Shown: positions 51,042 to 59,378, counted from the stretch's first letter. The stretch: DNA of 64,000 nt from Deltaproteobacteria bacterium (GCA_016874755.1 VGTH01000026.1:17695-81694), one strand, 5' to 3'. Notes: generated by a model from the sequence alone, not told the origin. Program-made: numbers and translations.

Positions 51042-51818
51042 ATGGCCGACATACCCAAACTCGTATCCGCGATGGGCCGCGCCGAGCACGACCGCATCTT
51101 TGTGCGCGAATTCGATTTAAACAAAGACCTGCTCGGCAAGATCAGCTTCTCGCAGATGGTCTGCTTGATGCTGCAAGGCCGTCTGCCGACGGCGGACGAA
51201 GGCAAGATGATCGACTCTATGCTGATCGTGCTGGTCGACCACGGCATGACCACTGGCGCCGCCGCCGCGCGCATGACGTTTCACTCGGCGCCGGAAGCCA
51301 TCCAGGGCGCAGTCGCCGCAGCGATCCTCGGCGCCGGCAGCGTCCATCTCGGCTCGTCGGAATACTGCGCGAAAATGTTGAACGACGCGCTCGCGAAAGA
51401 ATCAAAGGACGCCGACCTCGACGCCGTCGCGCTGAAAACCGTCGAACGCCGTTTGGCCAACAATCAATTGATTCCCGGCATCGGCCACGGTATCCACACC
51501 GACGGCGACCCGCGCGCTGCGCGACTCTTCGAAGTGGCCCAGGAAACCAAAGTCTACGGCCGCAACTGCGAGCTGTTGAAGAAAATCGGCAAAGTCGCCG
51601 ACCAGAAAGTCGGCAAGCACTTACCAGTGAACGTCACCGGCGCCATCGCCGCGATCTCCCTCGATATGGGCTTTCACTGGCAGATGACGAAAAGCTTCGC
51701 GATCTTGGGTCGCGCCCTCGGTGGCCTCGCCCACGTCGGCGAAGAGATCCGCCGGCCGATTGCGCGCGGTATTTCTAATATGATTCGCGACAATTTGCAG
51801 TACGAGCCCGAGAAATAG
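51042..51818 (+). CDS. Citryl-CoA lyase-like short citrate synthase family protein
   Basis: 258 residues, much shorter than citrate synthase (about 430). It keeps VLVDHGMTTGAAAARM (H67) and PGIGHGIHTDGDPR (H149/H152, D156, R158), which match catalytic positions of the family. The N-terminal domain of full-length citrate synthases is missing, as in citryl-CoA lyases/CitE-independent lyases. It would cleave citryl-CoA-like or malyl-CoA-like thioesters to acetyl-CoA and an oxo-acid. It follows the amidohydrolase and precedes a membrane protein fragment. Confidence 0.8.
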   Translation: MADIPKLVSAMGRAEHDRIFVREFDLNKDLLGKISFSQMVCLMLQGRLPTADEGKMIDSMLIVLVDHGMTTGAAAARMTFHSAPEAIQGAVAAAILGAGSVHLGSSEYCAKMLNDALAKESKDADLDAVALKTVERRLANNQLIPGIGHGIHTDGDPRAARLFEVAQETKVYGRNCELLKKIGKVADQKVGKHLPVNVTGAIAAISLDMGFHWQMTKSFAILGRALGGLAHVGEEIRRPIARGISNMIRDNLQYEPEK

Positions 51819-51905
51819 CGCGCGGCGCACGCGGTTGCGGGTTTTGGGTTTCGAGTTGCCGGAGGCCTGGCGCAGTCCGGTAAGGTATCAACGAATGAAG
51901 CGTTC

Positions 51906-52166
51906 TTGATGCTCGGCCATTTGCTGCAGAGTTTCGCCTACACCTGGATCTATCGCCAAGGCATCGTTGCCGGCAAAAGCACCCTGAGCCAAGGCATTCG
52001 TTTTGGTGTCGCCATGGCGTTCGTCACCGCCGTGCCGGTTTACCTTTACTACTACGCGGTGCAACCGACACCCGGGGCGCTGGTCGTCAAGCAGATCATT
52101 TTTGAATCCATCGCCGTCATCATCAAAGGGGCGGTTGTGGCTTTCCTCAACCCGCTCAATCGGTGA
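51906..52166 (+). CDS. Small membrane protein, possibly the C-terminal half of a larger one
   Basis: 86 residues from a TTG (or the ATG at 51909). Two hydrophobic segments (about 30-50 and 60-80). The frame stays open upstream past 51840 without a start (GKVSTNEAFLMLGHLLQSF), so it may be an N-terminally truncated gene. Arrangement resembles the last helices of DUF1761-like proteins. No function is assigned. Confidence 0.45.
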   Translation: MMLGHLLQSFAYTWIYRQGIVAGKSTLSQGIRFGVAMAFVTAVPVYLYYYAVQPTPGALVVKQIIFESIAVIIKGAVVAFLNPLNR

Positions 52167-52253
52167 TTGCGCTCACTGATTTCACCGAGGTCATGGAAAT
52201 TTCCCGCGGCCAATGCTAGGAGAATGCAAACGCCGCGCAAAGGAAAGTTTTCC

Positions 52254-53051
52254 ATGCTGACTTCACTCAAGATCGACAATCGTATCGATGCCCATCTGGG
52301 CGTTCCCGAAGGCATCGGCAAACGGCCGGTGATCATTCACATGCACGAGCGCTACGGCATCGTGCAGCACACGATGGATCTCGGCGAGAAATACACTCAA
52401 GCCGGTTACGTGACGATCGTCCCCGACTATTTTTCGCGCTTCACCGGTGACCGGCAAAAATTGGCCGATGGCAATGATCGCTGCGAGTTGGACGACGAGC
52501 AGGTTCTGCAGGATACCGACGCGGTCATGGAATATTTGCGCACGGTGCCGCAGGCCGACATGAGCAAAGTCGCCATGTCCGGCGTCTGCCAGACAGGTCG
52601 GCAACCGATCCTCGTCGGCGCCAAGCGCGACTATCTGAGCGCGGCGGTCGTCCTCTACGGCGCCGTCTACGACGCCGATTGGAAATCGCATGCGATGCGC
52701 CCCGAGTCCATCGAAAAACTGATGCAGGAGATCAAATGCCCGCTCACCGCCGTCTTCGGTGAGCTCGATAACTTGATTCACCAAGACAACATCGTGCGCA
52801 TGTGCGGTGTGCTCGCCGCCGCTAAAAAGAGCTTCGGCATCCGCGTCTACCCCGACGCGCCGCACGGTTTTCTGAACGACACCATGCCCGGGCGCTATCG
52901 ACAAACCCAGAGCGACGCGGCCTGGAACCAAATTACGACGTTCTTGCGCTCGGTCTTCGCCGGCGAGTGGAGAAAAGACCGGGCTTACTGGCGCTTCGAA
53001 GCCGATAGTTCGGTGGACTACGATTTCACTGCGATGAAACGCTGGGAATAG
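52254..53051 (+). CDS. Dienelactone hydrolase family protein
   Basis: 265 residues from the ATG at 52254 (AAAGGAAAG upstream). VIIHMHERYGIVQHTMDLGE opens the fold; the nucleophile elbow is SGVCQTGRQ (C112; Cys is usual in this family). The Asp lies in FGELDNLIH and the His in PDAPHGFLND. The family hydrolyses cyclic lactones of chlorocatechol or muconate pathways and related esters. Its stop codon lies inside a perfect 17-bp palindrome (53041-53077). It is consistent with the aromatic-acid character of the surrounding region. Confidence 0.85.
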   Translation: MLTSLKIDNRIDAHLGVPEGIGKRPVIIHMHERYGIVQHTMDLGEKYTQAGYVTIVPDYFSRFTGDRQKLADGNDRCELDDEQVLQDTDAVMEYLRTVPQADMSKVAMSGVCQTGRQPILVGAKRDYLSAAVVLYGAVYDADWKSHAMRPESIEKLMQEIKCPLTAVFGELDNLIHQDNIVRMCGVLAAAKKSFGIRVYPDAPHGFLNDTMPGRYRQTQSDAAWNQITTFLRSVFAGEWRKDRAYWRFEADSSVDYDFTAMKRWE

Positions 53052-53077
53052 CGCTGCTTCGCAGCGCTATTCCCAGC
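53041..53077. terminator. Perfect 17-bp palindrome over the dienelactone hydrolase stop
   Basis: GCTGGGAATAGCGCTGC and GCAGCGCTATTCCCAGC are perfect complements around TTC. The left arm encodes the last residues and the TAG stop. There is no U-run after it; the AT-rich heptad hairpin starts one base later. Likely transcript end or processing signal. Confidence 0.65.
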
Positions 53078-53078
53078 A

Positions 53079-53166
53079 GATTCCAGATTACAAATTCCAG
53101 ATTCCAGATAAGCTCGACGGATACGCGGGGGGTTCCACCTGGAATATCGAATCTGTAAGTTGGAGT
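53079..53166. repeat. Intergenic heptad hairpin, GATTCCAGATT type
   Basis: The left arm (53079-53109) repeats GATTCCAGATTACAAATTCC words and the right arm (53139-53166) has GGAATATCGAATCTG. The 31-base left arm is identical to the one at 54121-54151, across the permease gene. Confidence 0.7.
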
Positions 53167-53255
53167 CGCGCCGCGCGCAGAGCGCGCCCGCGCTATCTTG
53201 ACAGCGGGAGGCCTGCCGAATACATTCGCCTCACCTGTTTCCGAAGGAGCCCGTT

Positions 53256-54101
53256 ACGGCTAAACAAGAACAAGATGCCTTCGACCTGGTGTCCGTCGAT
53301 GAGTCGAATCCGCTAACGACTAATCGCACGTGGCAGCGCTGCCGCGAGTTCATTTCCAATTGGCTCGGCGTTATCGGTGTGGTCGGCTTCTTTGTACTTT
53401 GGGAGCTGTCGACCCAACTCGAAATCCTCAACCCCTTCTATTTTCCACCCGTCAGCAGGATCGTTAGCAAAGGCTACGAGCTGTTCGCCAACGGCACCAT
53501 CTGGGAGCACATGTGGTTCAGCCTAACTAACTTTACCATCGGCTTCGCCGTCTCGGTGGTGCTTGGCGTCGTTATCGGCGTGCCCATGGGCTGGTACCGC
53601 AGCGTGCATAAAACGTTCGACCCGCTGCTGTCCGGTATTTACGCGACACCGCTGATCGCGCTCTTGCCGCTAATCATCATGATGTTCGGCCTGGGTGCGA
53701 TCTCGAAGATCATCATGACCGTGCTCGCCGCGGTCTTTCCGATCCTTATCAACACCATGGTCGGCATCGCCAACACCGACAATCGGCTCATCACCATGGC
53801 GCGGGCGTTCGGCGCGCGCGACAGCCAGATTTTCATGAAAGTATCGCTGCCGGGATCGCTGCCCTACATTGTCGCCGGCATGCGCGTCGCGCTTGGCCGC
53901 GCGCTGGTCTACATCGTCGTCGCCGAACAGTACGGTGCGGCAACAGGATTGGGCTATCTCAGCTCCGTCGCGGCGCAGCGCTTTCAGATGCCCGCCATGT
54001 TCGTGCCCATCGTCATCATCGCCGGCTTAGGCGCCGGGCTCAACGAAGCGCTCAAAATCCTTGAGCGGCGCCTCGAAAAGTGGAAACCGCCGAAAGCTTA
54101 G
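53256..54101 (+). CDS. ABC transporter permease, SsuC/TauC family
   Basis: 281 residues if the ACG at 53256 is the start: it lies 6 bases after AAGGAG and would read MAKQEQDAFDLV. The usual codon nearest is GTG at 53289, with no ribosome site. Six hydrophobic segments; the EAA loop is ARAFGARDSQIFMKVSLPGS and PYIVAGMRVALGRA follows. This is the only permease in the window. The cognate binding protein is probably the gene at 54217. No SsuB/TauB-type ATPase is nearby, so an ATPase must come from elsewhere. It is flanked by identical 31-base repeat arms. Confidence 0.85.
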   Translation, partial: TAKQEQDAFDLVSVDESNPLTTNRTWQRCREFISNWLGVIGVVGFFVLWELSTQLEILNPFYFPPVSRIVSKGYELFANGTIWEHMWFSLTNFTIGFAVSVVLGVVIGVPMGWYRSVHKTFDPLLSGIYATPLIALLPLIIMMFGLGAISKIIMTVLAAVFPILINTMVGIANTDNRLITMARAFGARDSQIFMKVSLPGSLPYIVAGMRVALGRALVYIVVAEQYGAATGLGYLSSVAAQRFQMPAMFVPIVIIAGLGAGLNEALKILERRLEKWKPPKA

Positions 54102-54203
54102 CAGGCGCGAACGCGCCTGCGATTCCAGATTACAAATTCCAGATTCCAGATGGGTTGGAGGAAACTGCGAAATTGCAATCTGGAATCTGTAATTTGGAAT
54201 TTT
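54101..54203. repeat. GC-rich hairpin followed by GATTCCAGATT-type heptad hairpin
   Basis: GCAGGCGCG and CGCGCCTGC (54101-54120) form a perfect 9-bp stem with an AA loop, starting in the permease stop codon. It is followed by the AT-rich left arm (54121-54151) and right arm (54170-54203, ATCTGGAATCTGTAATTTGG). The order GC hairpin then heptad hairpin repeats what is seen at 53041-53166. Confidence 0.7.
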
Positions 54204-54216
54204 ATGGGAGGAACTA

Positions 54217-55206
54217 ATGAGATTAGTTTGTAGACTCTCTTTATTGGTGCTGCTCACACTGGCCCTGGGTAATCCCGCTGAGGCCGGCGAAGCGTTGCAA
54301 AAGATGACCGTCGGCCAAGCCGGCGTCAACCCGGGCGCCGGCCTCTTCGCCATCGCCGTGAACCAAGGCCTGTACAAAAAACATGGCCTCGACGTGGAGA
54401 TAATCAAGACCAACACCACCGCTGCGGTTCAAGCCATGCTGGCGAACAAAATGCAGATGGCCACCGGTGCCGGCATGGCGGCGTTCATCACGGCACAGCT
54501 CGAAGGCGCGCCGGGCTTCACACTCGTGGGCTCGTGGGTCAACACCTTCCCGTACAAGATCATGGCGCAGAAAGGCATCAAGAAGGTCGAAGATCTAAAG
54601 GGCAAGACCGGCCACGTCGGCGCGCCGTTTGGGACGATCCCTGACACCGCGCTGCGCTTTGCGTTAAATCGCTTGAAGATCGACGCCGAGAAAGACGTCA
54701 AGCTAGTGCAGCATTCCAACGCCGATCCGGCGAGCATTCTCGCCGCCATGGAGAAGGGCGAAGTCCAGTTTGGTATCTTGGCGCCGCCATTCGACCTCAT
54801 TGCTGAACGCCGCGGCTATGAAATGTTGCTGGCCTTGCCGGGCCTGGGCATCCCTTGGCAGCAAAACGGTGAGATCGTGCCGACGGCGTACTTGAAATCC
54901 AACCGCGACAACGTCGTGCGCCTCATGCGCGCCACCGCCGAGGCTTCGAAATTCTACTTCGAGAACAAAGAAAAAACCGTCGATATCATGACCGAGTATC
55001 TCGGCCGCCCGCGCAACGAGACCGAGTACGCTTACAATCAGTTCAAGAATTGGACCGACAAAAACCATCGGCCACAAGTTGAGACCGTCAAGACGACACT
55101 GGAGGCGATTAAGAGGACAACTCCGAAAGCGGCGACGGCCAACGCCGCGACGTTTGTCGATACCAGCATCGCCGATCAGTTGGTTAAGGAAGGCTACTAC
55201 AAATAA
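54217..55206 (+). CDS. ABC-type solute-binding protein, NrtA/SsuA-like, paired with the permease
   Basis: 329 residues (GGGAGGA upstream). A Sec signal peptide ends NPAEAG. KMTVGQAGVNPGAGLFAIAV, KHGLDVEIIKTNTTAAVQAM and NKMQMATGAGMAAFITAQLE form lobe 1; GHVGAPFGTIPDTALRFALN and IPWQQNGEIVPTAYLKS lie in lobe 2. The tail ATFVDTSIADQLVKEGYYK is the family end. It directly follows the only permease gene, so the two are the likeliest real transporter pair. The substrate is unknown; the next gene encodes an LLM flavin oxidoreductase. Confidence 0.88.
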   Translation: MRLVCRLSLLVLLTLALGNPAEAGEALQKMTVGQAGVNPGAGLFAIAVNQGLYKKHGLDVEIIKTNTTAAVQAMLANKMQMATGAGMAAFITAQLEGAPGFTLVGSWVNTFPYKIMAQKGIKKVEDLKGKTGHVGAPFGTIPDTALRFALNRLKIDAEKDVKLVQHSNADPASILAAMEKGEVQFGILAPPFDLIAERRGYEMLLALPGLGIPWQQNGEIVPTAYLKSNRDNVVRLMRATAEASKFYFENKEKTVDIMTEYLGRPRNETEYAYNQFKNWTDKNHRPQVETVKTTLEAIKRTTPKAATANAATFVDTSIADQLVKEGYYK

Positions 55207-55287
55207 TCCTCGTCGAGGATGGAGGATTGATGATGGAGGATCGTCGCGCTGAAAACTCTATCCTCGATCTTCCGTCCTCGATCCTCG
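55206..55287. repeat. Intergenic heptad hairpin, GGAGGAT type
   Basis: The left arm (55206-55243) repeats GAGGATGGAGGATTGATGAT. The right arm (55259-55287) repeats ATCCTCGATCTTCCGTCCTC. The loop is about 15 bases. It begins immediately after the SBP stop. Confidence 0.65.
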
Positions 55288-55369
55288 TTTTTCGGTGCAA
55301 TAGAATTGACCCACGCACACCGCGGTGTTAGCATCCGCGCAGTCCGAAAAACCAAGGAGAACGCGATTC

Positions 55370-56503
55370 GTGAAGCTTTATAATTTCGATCTTCTCGCCT
55401 ATCCCCATGTACCCGCCGACGCGCCACGCACGCCGGTGCCGAGCAGCTTCTTCGATCCTGCTAAAGGCTCGGCAAATTACGCCGAACACCTCGAAGAGAT
55501 GGCCTATTGCGAAGAGCTGGGCTTTGACGGTGTGGTGTTTAACGAACACCACTACAGCGCCTACGGCACCATGCCTTCGCCCAATCTGATTGCCGCCGCG
55601 CTCAGCCAAAAAACCAAGAAGATCAAAATCGGCGTGTTGGGCAATATCCTGCCGCTGCGCAACCATCCGGTGCGCGTCGCCGAAGAGTACGCCATGATCG
55701 ACTGTTTGAGTGGCGGCCGGCTGATCGCCGGTTTCGTGCGCGGCATTCCGCCGGAATATATTTGGTACGGCGTGAACCCATCCGAATCGCGCGGCCGCTT
55801 CATGGAAGCCTACGACCTGATCATTAAAGCGTGGAAAGAGCCGGTGTGGAGCTACGAAGGAAAATTTTTTAAGCTGCACGATTGCGCCATCTGGCCGCGC
55901 CCCATGCAGCAGCCCCATCCGCCCATCTGGATCGCCGCGCGCAGCGCCGAATCGATCGAATGGTGCGTCGATCGCCACCTCCCCTGCGCACAGGTCTATC
56001 AGACCACCGGCCAGATCGAGGACACTTTCACTTACTATCGCGGCAAAGCCAAGGAAGCCGGCTGGGAAGCGACGCCGGATAAATTTATTCTCTGCCGCCA
56101 CACTTACATCGACGAAACCGACGCCAAAGCGCGCGCCAACGTCGAGGCGGCCATGCATTACTTCTTCACCGTGTTTAACCGCGGCTTTAACGAAGCGTTG
56201 AATAAAGACGCTGTCAGCAAAGATCTGCAAGCCGCGATGATGAGCGACCGCTCGTTTAGCTACTTCCGCGAAGGCAACCGCGAACGCTTCGACTTTTCCA
56301 AGATGGATACAGATGGTTTGATCAAGTCGGGCTATCTGATTTGCGGGAGCCCCGACAGCGTTGCCAAGCAGATCAAAAGTCAGATGAGCCAAGTTGGCGC
56401 CGACCACTTCATGGGCATGTTCCACATCGGCAACTTGCACCATGACAAAGTCATTAACTCGCTCAACTTGTTCAAGAAGGAAATCATGCCGCAACTGCAT
56501 TGA
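55370..56503 (+). CDS. LLM-class flavin-dependent monooxygenase
   Basis: 377 residues from a GTG with AAGGAG about 12 bases upstream. The luciferase-like barrel has FDGVVFNEHHYSAYGTMPSP, KIGVLGNILPLRNHPVRVAE and GRLIAGFVRGIPPEYIWYGV. PHPPIWIAARSAESIEWCVD is the flavin-binding region. Family enzymes oxidise alkanesulfonates, nitriloacetate or cyclic ketones with reduced FMN or F420. It follows an SBP and permease, an arrangement like ssu/tau operons. A strong terminator follows at 56523. Confidence 0.88.
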   Translation: MKLYNFDLLAYPHVPADAPRTPVPSSFFDPAKGSANYAEHLEEMAYCEELGFDGVVFNEHHYSAYGTMPSPNLIAAALSQKTKKIKIGVLGNILPLRNHPVRVAEEYAMIDCLSGGRLIAGFVRGIPPEYIWYGVNPSESRGRFMEAYDLIIKAWKEPVWSYEGKFFKLHDCAIWPRPMQQPHPPIWIAARSAESIEWCVDRHLPCAQVYQTTGQIEDTFTYYRGKAKEAGWEATPDKFILCRHTYIDETDAKARANVEAAMHYFFTVFNRGFNEALNKDAVSKDLQAAMMSDRSFSYFREGNRERFDFSKMDTDGLIKSGYLICGSPDSVAKQIKSQMSQVGADHFMGMFHIGNLHHDKVINSLNLFKKEIMPQLH

Positions 56504-56522
56504 AGGATCTCTTTAGCGCAAG

Positions 56523-56565
56523 AGAAACGCCGCACGCGGGAGCGCGCTGCGGCGTTTCTTTTTAT
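56523..56565 (+). terminator. Rho-independent terminator after the flavin monooxygenase gene
   Basis: AGAAACGCCGCA and TGCGGCGTTTCT form a 12-bp stem followed by TTTTATT. It is 20 bases after the stop, in the right orientation. Confidence 0.92.
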
Positions 56566-56998
56566 TGTAAGGTGTGGTGCGTCCGCGAACCGCAACGCAA
56601 CGATGCGCACTAACCGATGCGGTTCCCAGTTGGCCGCCGCATCCTAGCCCGAATTATTCATGCGACGGGGAAAACCCATGACACTGTGTCGATCGAAGTG
56701 GAACTCTGGAGAAGCGAAGGCATCAGCGCAGATCGTTCGGTTTGATTTGCCGATGCTGGGCATCTCTTCGACCTTTCCACTGCGATTCGCAGAGCAGGGC
56801 GACCGCCGGTCGCCCCTACAAGGCGGCGTCGAAGCGGATATCTATTGCCTTCGCTCCGGAAGAGTTTCACTTCGATCGCGCCGCAGCGATGAATAATCCG
56901 GGCTAGACATTGATACCCTTATGGCGACGGCGAGATTCCATGGTTTGACAGGAAGCGCAGGCTCTCCTATTGCTGCACCCACCTGAAGAGGAGATTTT
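56566..56998. other. 433-bp intergenic region with one palindrome
   Basis: No convincing gene is present; the small open frames on both strands look random. A palindromic element GGGCGACCGCCGGTCGCCC with CTACA (56797-56820) is a copy of the short repeat also nested in the CACGAAG blocks. The last bases (GAGGAG at 56986-56991) serve the following ATG. Confidence 0.5.
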
Positions 56999-58081
56999 AT
57001 GACTCTACTGCTGAGCAACGAAGAGATCGATGCCATGCTCGATGTCTCGCTGGTGCTCGACGCCGTCGAGCAGTCGCAGCGGGCGATGGCAAAGGGCGAA
57101 GCGTTGAGTAGCCCGCGCGTCGACACGCTGGCACCGACAGTCACCGGTGAAGCATCGGCAACCTACGGCTTGAAAAGCATGAGCGGCCTTTGGCCCGAAG
57201 CGGGCGTCGCCGCGCTGCGCATCAATAGCGATGTGCTGGTTTGGCCGACGGTCGCCGGCAACATGCGCCGCGATCGACTGCCGACCAGCACTGGGCGCTG
57301 GACCGGCATGATCATTCTCTACAGCATGACCACGGGTGAGCCGTTGATGATTTCTCCCGACGGCTACATCTCCCGCCTGCGCGTCGGCTCGACCAACGCG
57401 CTGGCGGCGCGCTACCTGGCGCGCGAAAACTCCCACGTCATGGCTCTCCTCGGCACCGGTTGGCAGGCTGGCGGCCAACTGATGGCGCACTGCGCGGTGC
57501 GGCCTATCGAGACCGTTAAAGTCTACAGCCCCAACCCGGCCAATCGGGGAAAATTCTGTGGAGAGCTGCAAGCGCAAGTCAAAGCCAAGCTCGTCAACGT
57601 CGACTCCGCCGAAGCCGCGGTCAAAGACGCCGACATCATCGTCACCGGAACCAACTCGATGGAGCCGGTGCACCAAAAAGAATGGCTGCGCCCCGGCGTG
57701 CACTACAGCGCAGTGAAAGTGCAGGAGTTCGCTCAACCGTTTCTCGAAGCGGTCGACCGCGTTTTCATGTTCTCGAAAAATCCTGTAACCACTCGACCGC
57801 AGCTTGTGAAGCTCGACAACGTGAAATCGCCCGAGGCCGCCACCGGCTGGTGGCAAAATCGTCAGGGCGCGTTCTGGGACCGCTTGGAAGAGTTGCCGGA
57901 CTTGTTTACCGGCAAAATCAAGGGCCGTGAGAACGACCAGCAAACGACGGCCTTCGTCAACAACGTCGGTCAAGGGCTGCAATTCTGCGCGGTGGCCAAA
58001 CGCGTCTACGACGAAGCCCGCGCGCGGAAAATCGGCCGTGAGTTGCCCACCGAGTGGTTCACTCAAGATGTGCATCCGTAG
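56999..58081 (+). CDS. Ornithine cyclodeaminase/mu-crystallin family protein
   Basis: 360 residues. MTLLLSNEEIDAMLDVSLVL, ALRINSDVLVWP, YISRLRVGSTNALAARYLAR and the NAD site MALLGTGWQAGGQLMAH are typical. DIIVTGTNSMEPVHQKEWLR carries the dinucleotide-fold end. An insertion (RDRLPTSTGRWTG) lies before the GMIILYSMTTGEPL strand. Members catalyse cyclodeamination or reduce imines and ketimines. It precedes an SBP gene across a composite repeat. The substrate is not deducible; about 360 residues is slightly longer than the usual 320-340. Confidence 0.88.
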   Translation: MTLLLSNEEIDAMLDVSLVLDAVEQSQRAMAKGEALSSPRVDTLAPTVTGEASATYGLKSMSGLWPEAGVAALRINSDVLVWPTVAGNMRRDRLPTSTGRWTGMIILYSMTTGEPLMISPDGYISRLRVGSTNALAARYLARENSHVMALLGTGWQAGGQLMAHCAVRPIETVKVYSPNPANRGKFCGELQAQVKAKLVNVDSAEAAVKDADIIVTGTNSMEPVHQKEWLRPGVHYSAVKVQEFAQPFLEAVDRVFMFSKNPVTTRPQLVKLDNVKSPEAATGWWQNRQGAFWDRLEELPDLFTGKIKGRENDQQTTAFVNNVGQGLQFCAVAKRVYDEARARKIGRELPTEWFTQDVHP

Positions 58082-58133
58082 TTCGGATTATCTCGCGCAC
58101 AGGCGCAAAGGACGCTAAGTTCGGAGAGAATGA

Positions 58134-58235
58134 TTCACCACGAAGACACGAAGGACACGAAGTTGTAGGGGCTATTCATGAATCGCCCTGACCTTTTCTG
58201 TTTCACCTTCGTGCGCTTCGTGTCTTCGTGGTGAA
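58134..58235. repeat. Intergenic heptad hairpin, CACGAAG type, with nested palindrome
   Basis: The left arm (58134-58162) reads CACCACGAAGACACGAAGG and on; the right arm (58202-58235) reads CCTTCGTGCGCTTCGTGTC and ends TTCGTGGTGAA. In the loop is a palindrome TAGGGGCTATTCATGAATCG (58166-58185, extending to 58189). The same layout occurs at 4211. Confidence 0.75.
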
Positions 58236-58258
58236 AAAATCCTAGGAGAGAACTGTTC

Positions 58259-59215
58259 GTGATTCACAAATTATTCTTCATTGTCTCATTGCATTTGCTG
58301 ATTGGCACCATCGCCCACGCCCAGACACTACGCATTGCCATCGGCGCGGTCAGCGTCGCCCATGTGCCGGGCATCATGGCGCAGGAAGGCGGCTACTTCG
58401 CCAAGCAAGGTTTGAATCCCGAGTTGATCATGATTCGCGGCGGACCGCAGACGGTCGCCGCATTGCTGGGCGGCGATGTTGCCTTCGCACAGGTTTTCTC
58501 GGTGCCTTTGCTGAGCGCCAGGCTTGGCGGTGCCGACCCCGTGCTCGTCGCCGGTTTGGTCAATGAGCCGCTGTTTTCTTTGATGACCGTGCCGTCGATT
58601 GAAAAGCCGGCGGACCTGCGCGGTAAGAAGTTTGGCATCACAACTTTCGGTTCGGCGTCCGATATCGCGCTGCGTTTGGCATTGCCGAAATGGGGACTCA
58701 AAGCCGAGACCGACGCCACCATACTTCAGGTGCGCGGCATCCCGGAAATCCTCACGGCGATGCAGACCGGCGCTGTGCACGCTGGGATGGTTTCGCCGCC
58801 GACCAACGTCAACGCCATGAAAGCGGGCTTTCGCGAGCTGGCGTTTTTGCCGAAGCTGGGTATTTCGTTTCAGCACACGACGCTGTCAACCACGCGCCGC
58901 CACTTGGCGAAAAACCGCGAGCAGACGGTCAAAGTGTTGCGCGCCTACGGCGCCGCCATGCGCCGCATCAAAACCGACAAGCCGTTTACTCTAAAAGTGC
59001 TAAGCAAGTATTTTCGCACCAGCGATCAGGAAATCTTGGAAGCCACCTACAACAGCGCCATCGCCGTGTTTCGTGAAATCCCCTATCCCACGCTGCAGGG
59101 CATTCAATCGTCGCTCGATTTTATCGCCCAGACCGATCCCAAAGCGAAGACGGCGAAGCCAGCGGAGTTTGTCGATGTGACCATGCTGGAAGAAATCGAG
59201 AAGAGCGGACTATAA
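58259..59215 (+). CDS. ABC-type solute-binding protein, NrtA/SsuA-like, after the OCD-family gene
   Basis: 318 residues from a GTG behind TAGGAGAG. A Sec signal peptide ends IAHAQ. LRIAIGAVSVAHVPGIMAQE, KQGLNPELIMIRGGPQTVAA and GDVAFAQVFSVPLLSARLGG form lobe 1; IEKPADLRGKKFGITTFGSA is the hinge. The C-terminus ends FVDVTMLEEIEKSGL without the usual basic tail. The substrate is unknown. Confidence 0.86.
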   Translation: MIHKLFFIVSLHLLIGTIAHAQTLRIAIGAVSVAHVPGIMAQEGGYFAKQGLNPELIMIRGGPQTVAALLGGDVAFAQVFSVPLLSARLGGADPVLVAGLVNEPLFSLMTVPSIEKPADLRGKKFGITTFGSASDIALRLALPKWGLKAETDATILQVRGIPEILTAMQTGAVHAGMVSPPTNVNAMKAGFRELAFLPKLGISFQHTTLSTTRRHLAKNREQTVKVLRAYGAAMRRIKTDKPFTLKVLSKYFRTSDQEILEATYNSAIAVFREIPYPTLQGIQSSLDFIAQTDPKAKTAKPAEFVDVTMLEEIEKSGL

Positions 59216-59318
59216 GTATCTTCAAGAATACAACTTGGACTTTGGCCTCAATATTCGCCGTATCTCTCTTACCGCTACATGTCGGCATGCGCGCCTGCTC
59301 GGCGCGAGCGATGTACGA

Positions 59319-59378
59319 TTGGAGTGTTGGAGTCATGGTTTTCCGAACCCCAACGCTCCACCACTCCATCCCTCCCAT
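59319..59378. repeat. Intergenic heptad hairpin, GGAGTGTTGGAGT type, between convergent SBP genes
   Basis: The left arm (59319-59338) is TTGGAGTGTTGGAGTCATGG. The right arm (59351-59378) is CAACGCTCCACCACTCCATC and on. It sits between the stops of the convergent SBP genes and resembles the block at 61341. Confidence 0.6.

Noticed and set aside
53041..53077. Perfect palindrome considered as a mobile-element end
   Set aside because: No transposase and no target duplication beside it. It overlaps a stop codon, so a transcript-end or processing role is more likely.
55328..56500. Long open frame (390 codons) on the minus strand
   Set aside because: It is the exact reverse-strand shadow of the flavin monooxygenase gene at 55370-56503; the translation has no domain and high Arg/His/Ala content typical of antisense frames in G+C-rich DNA.
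56660..56896. 78-codon frame between terminator and OCD-like gene
   Set aside because: It crosses the palindromic repeat at 56797 and has no protein-like features or ribosome site.
57005..58075. Long open frame (356 codons) on the minus strand
   Set aside because: It is a shadow of the ornithine cyclodeaminase-like gene; no motif or ribosome site supports it.
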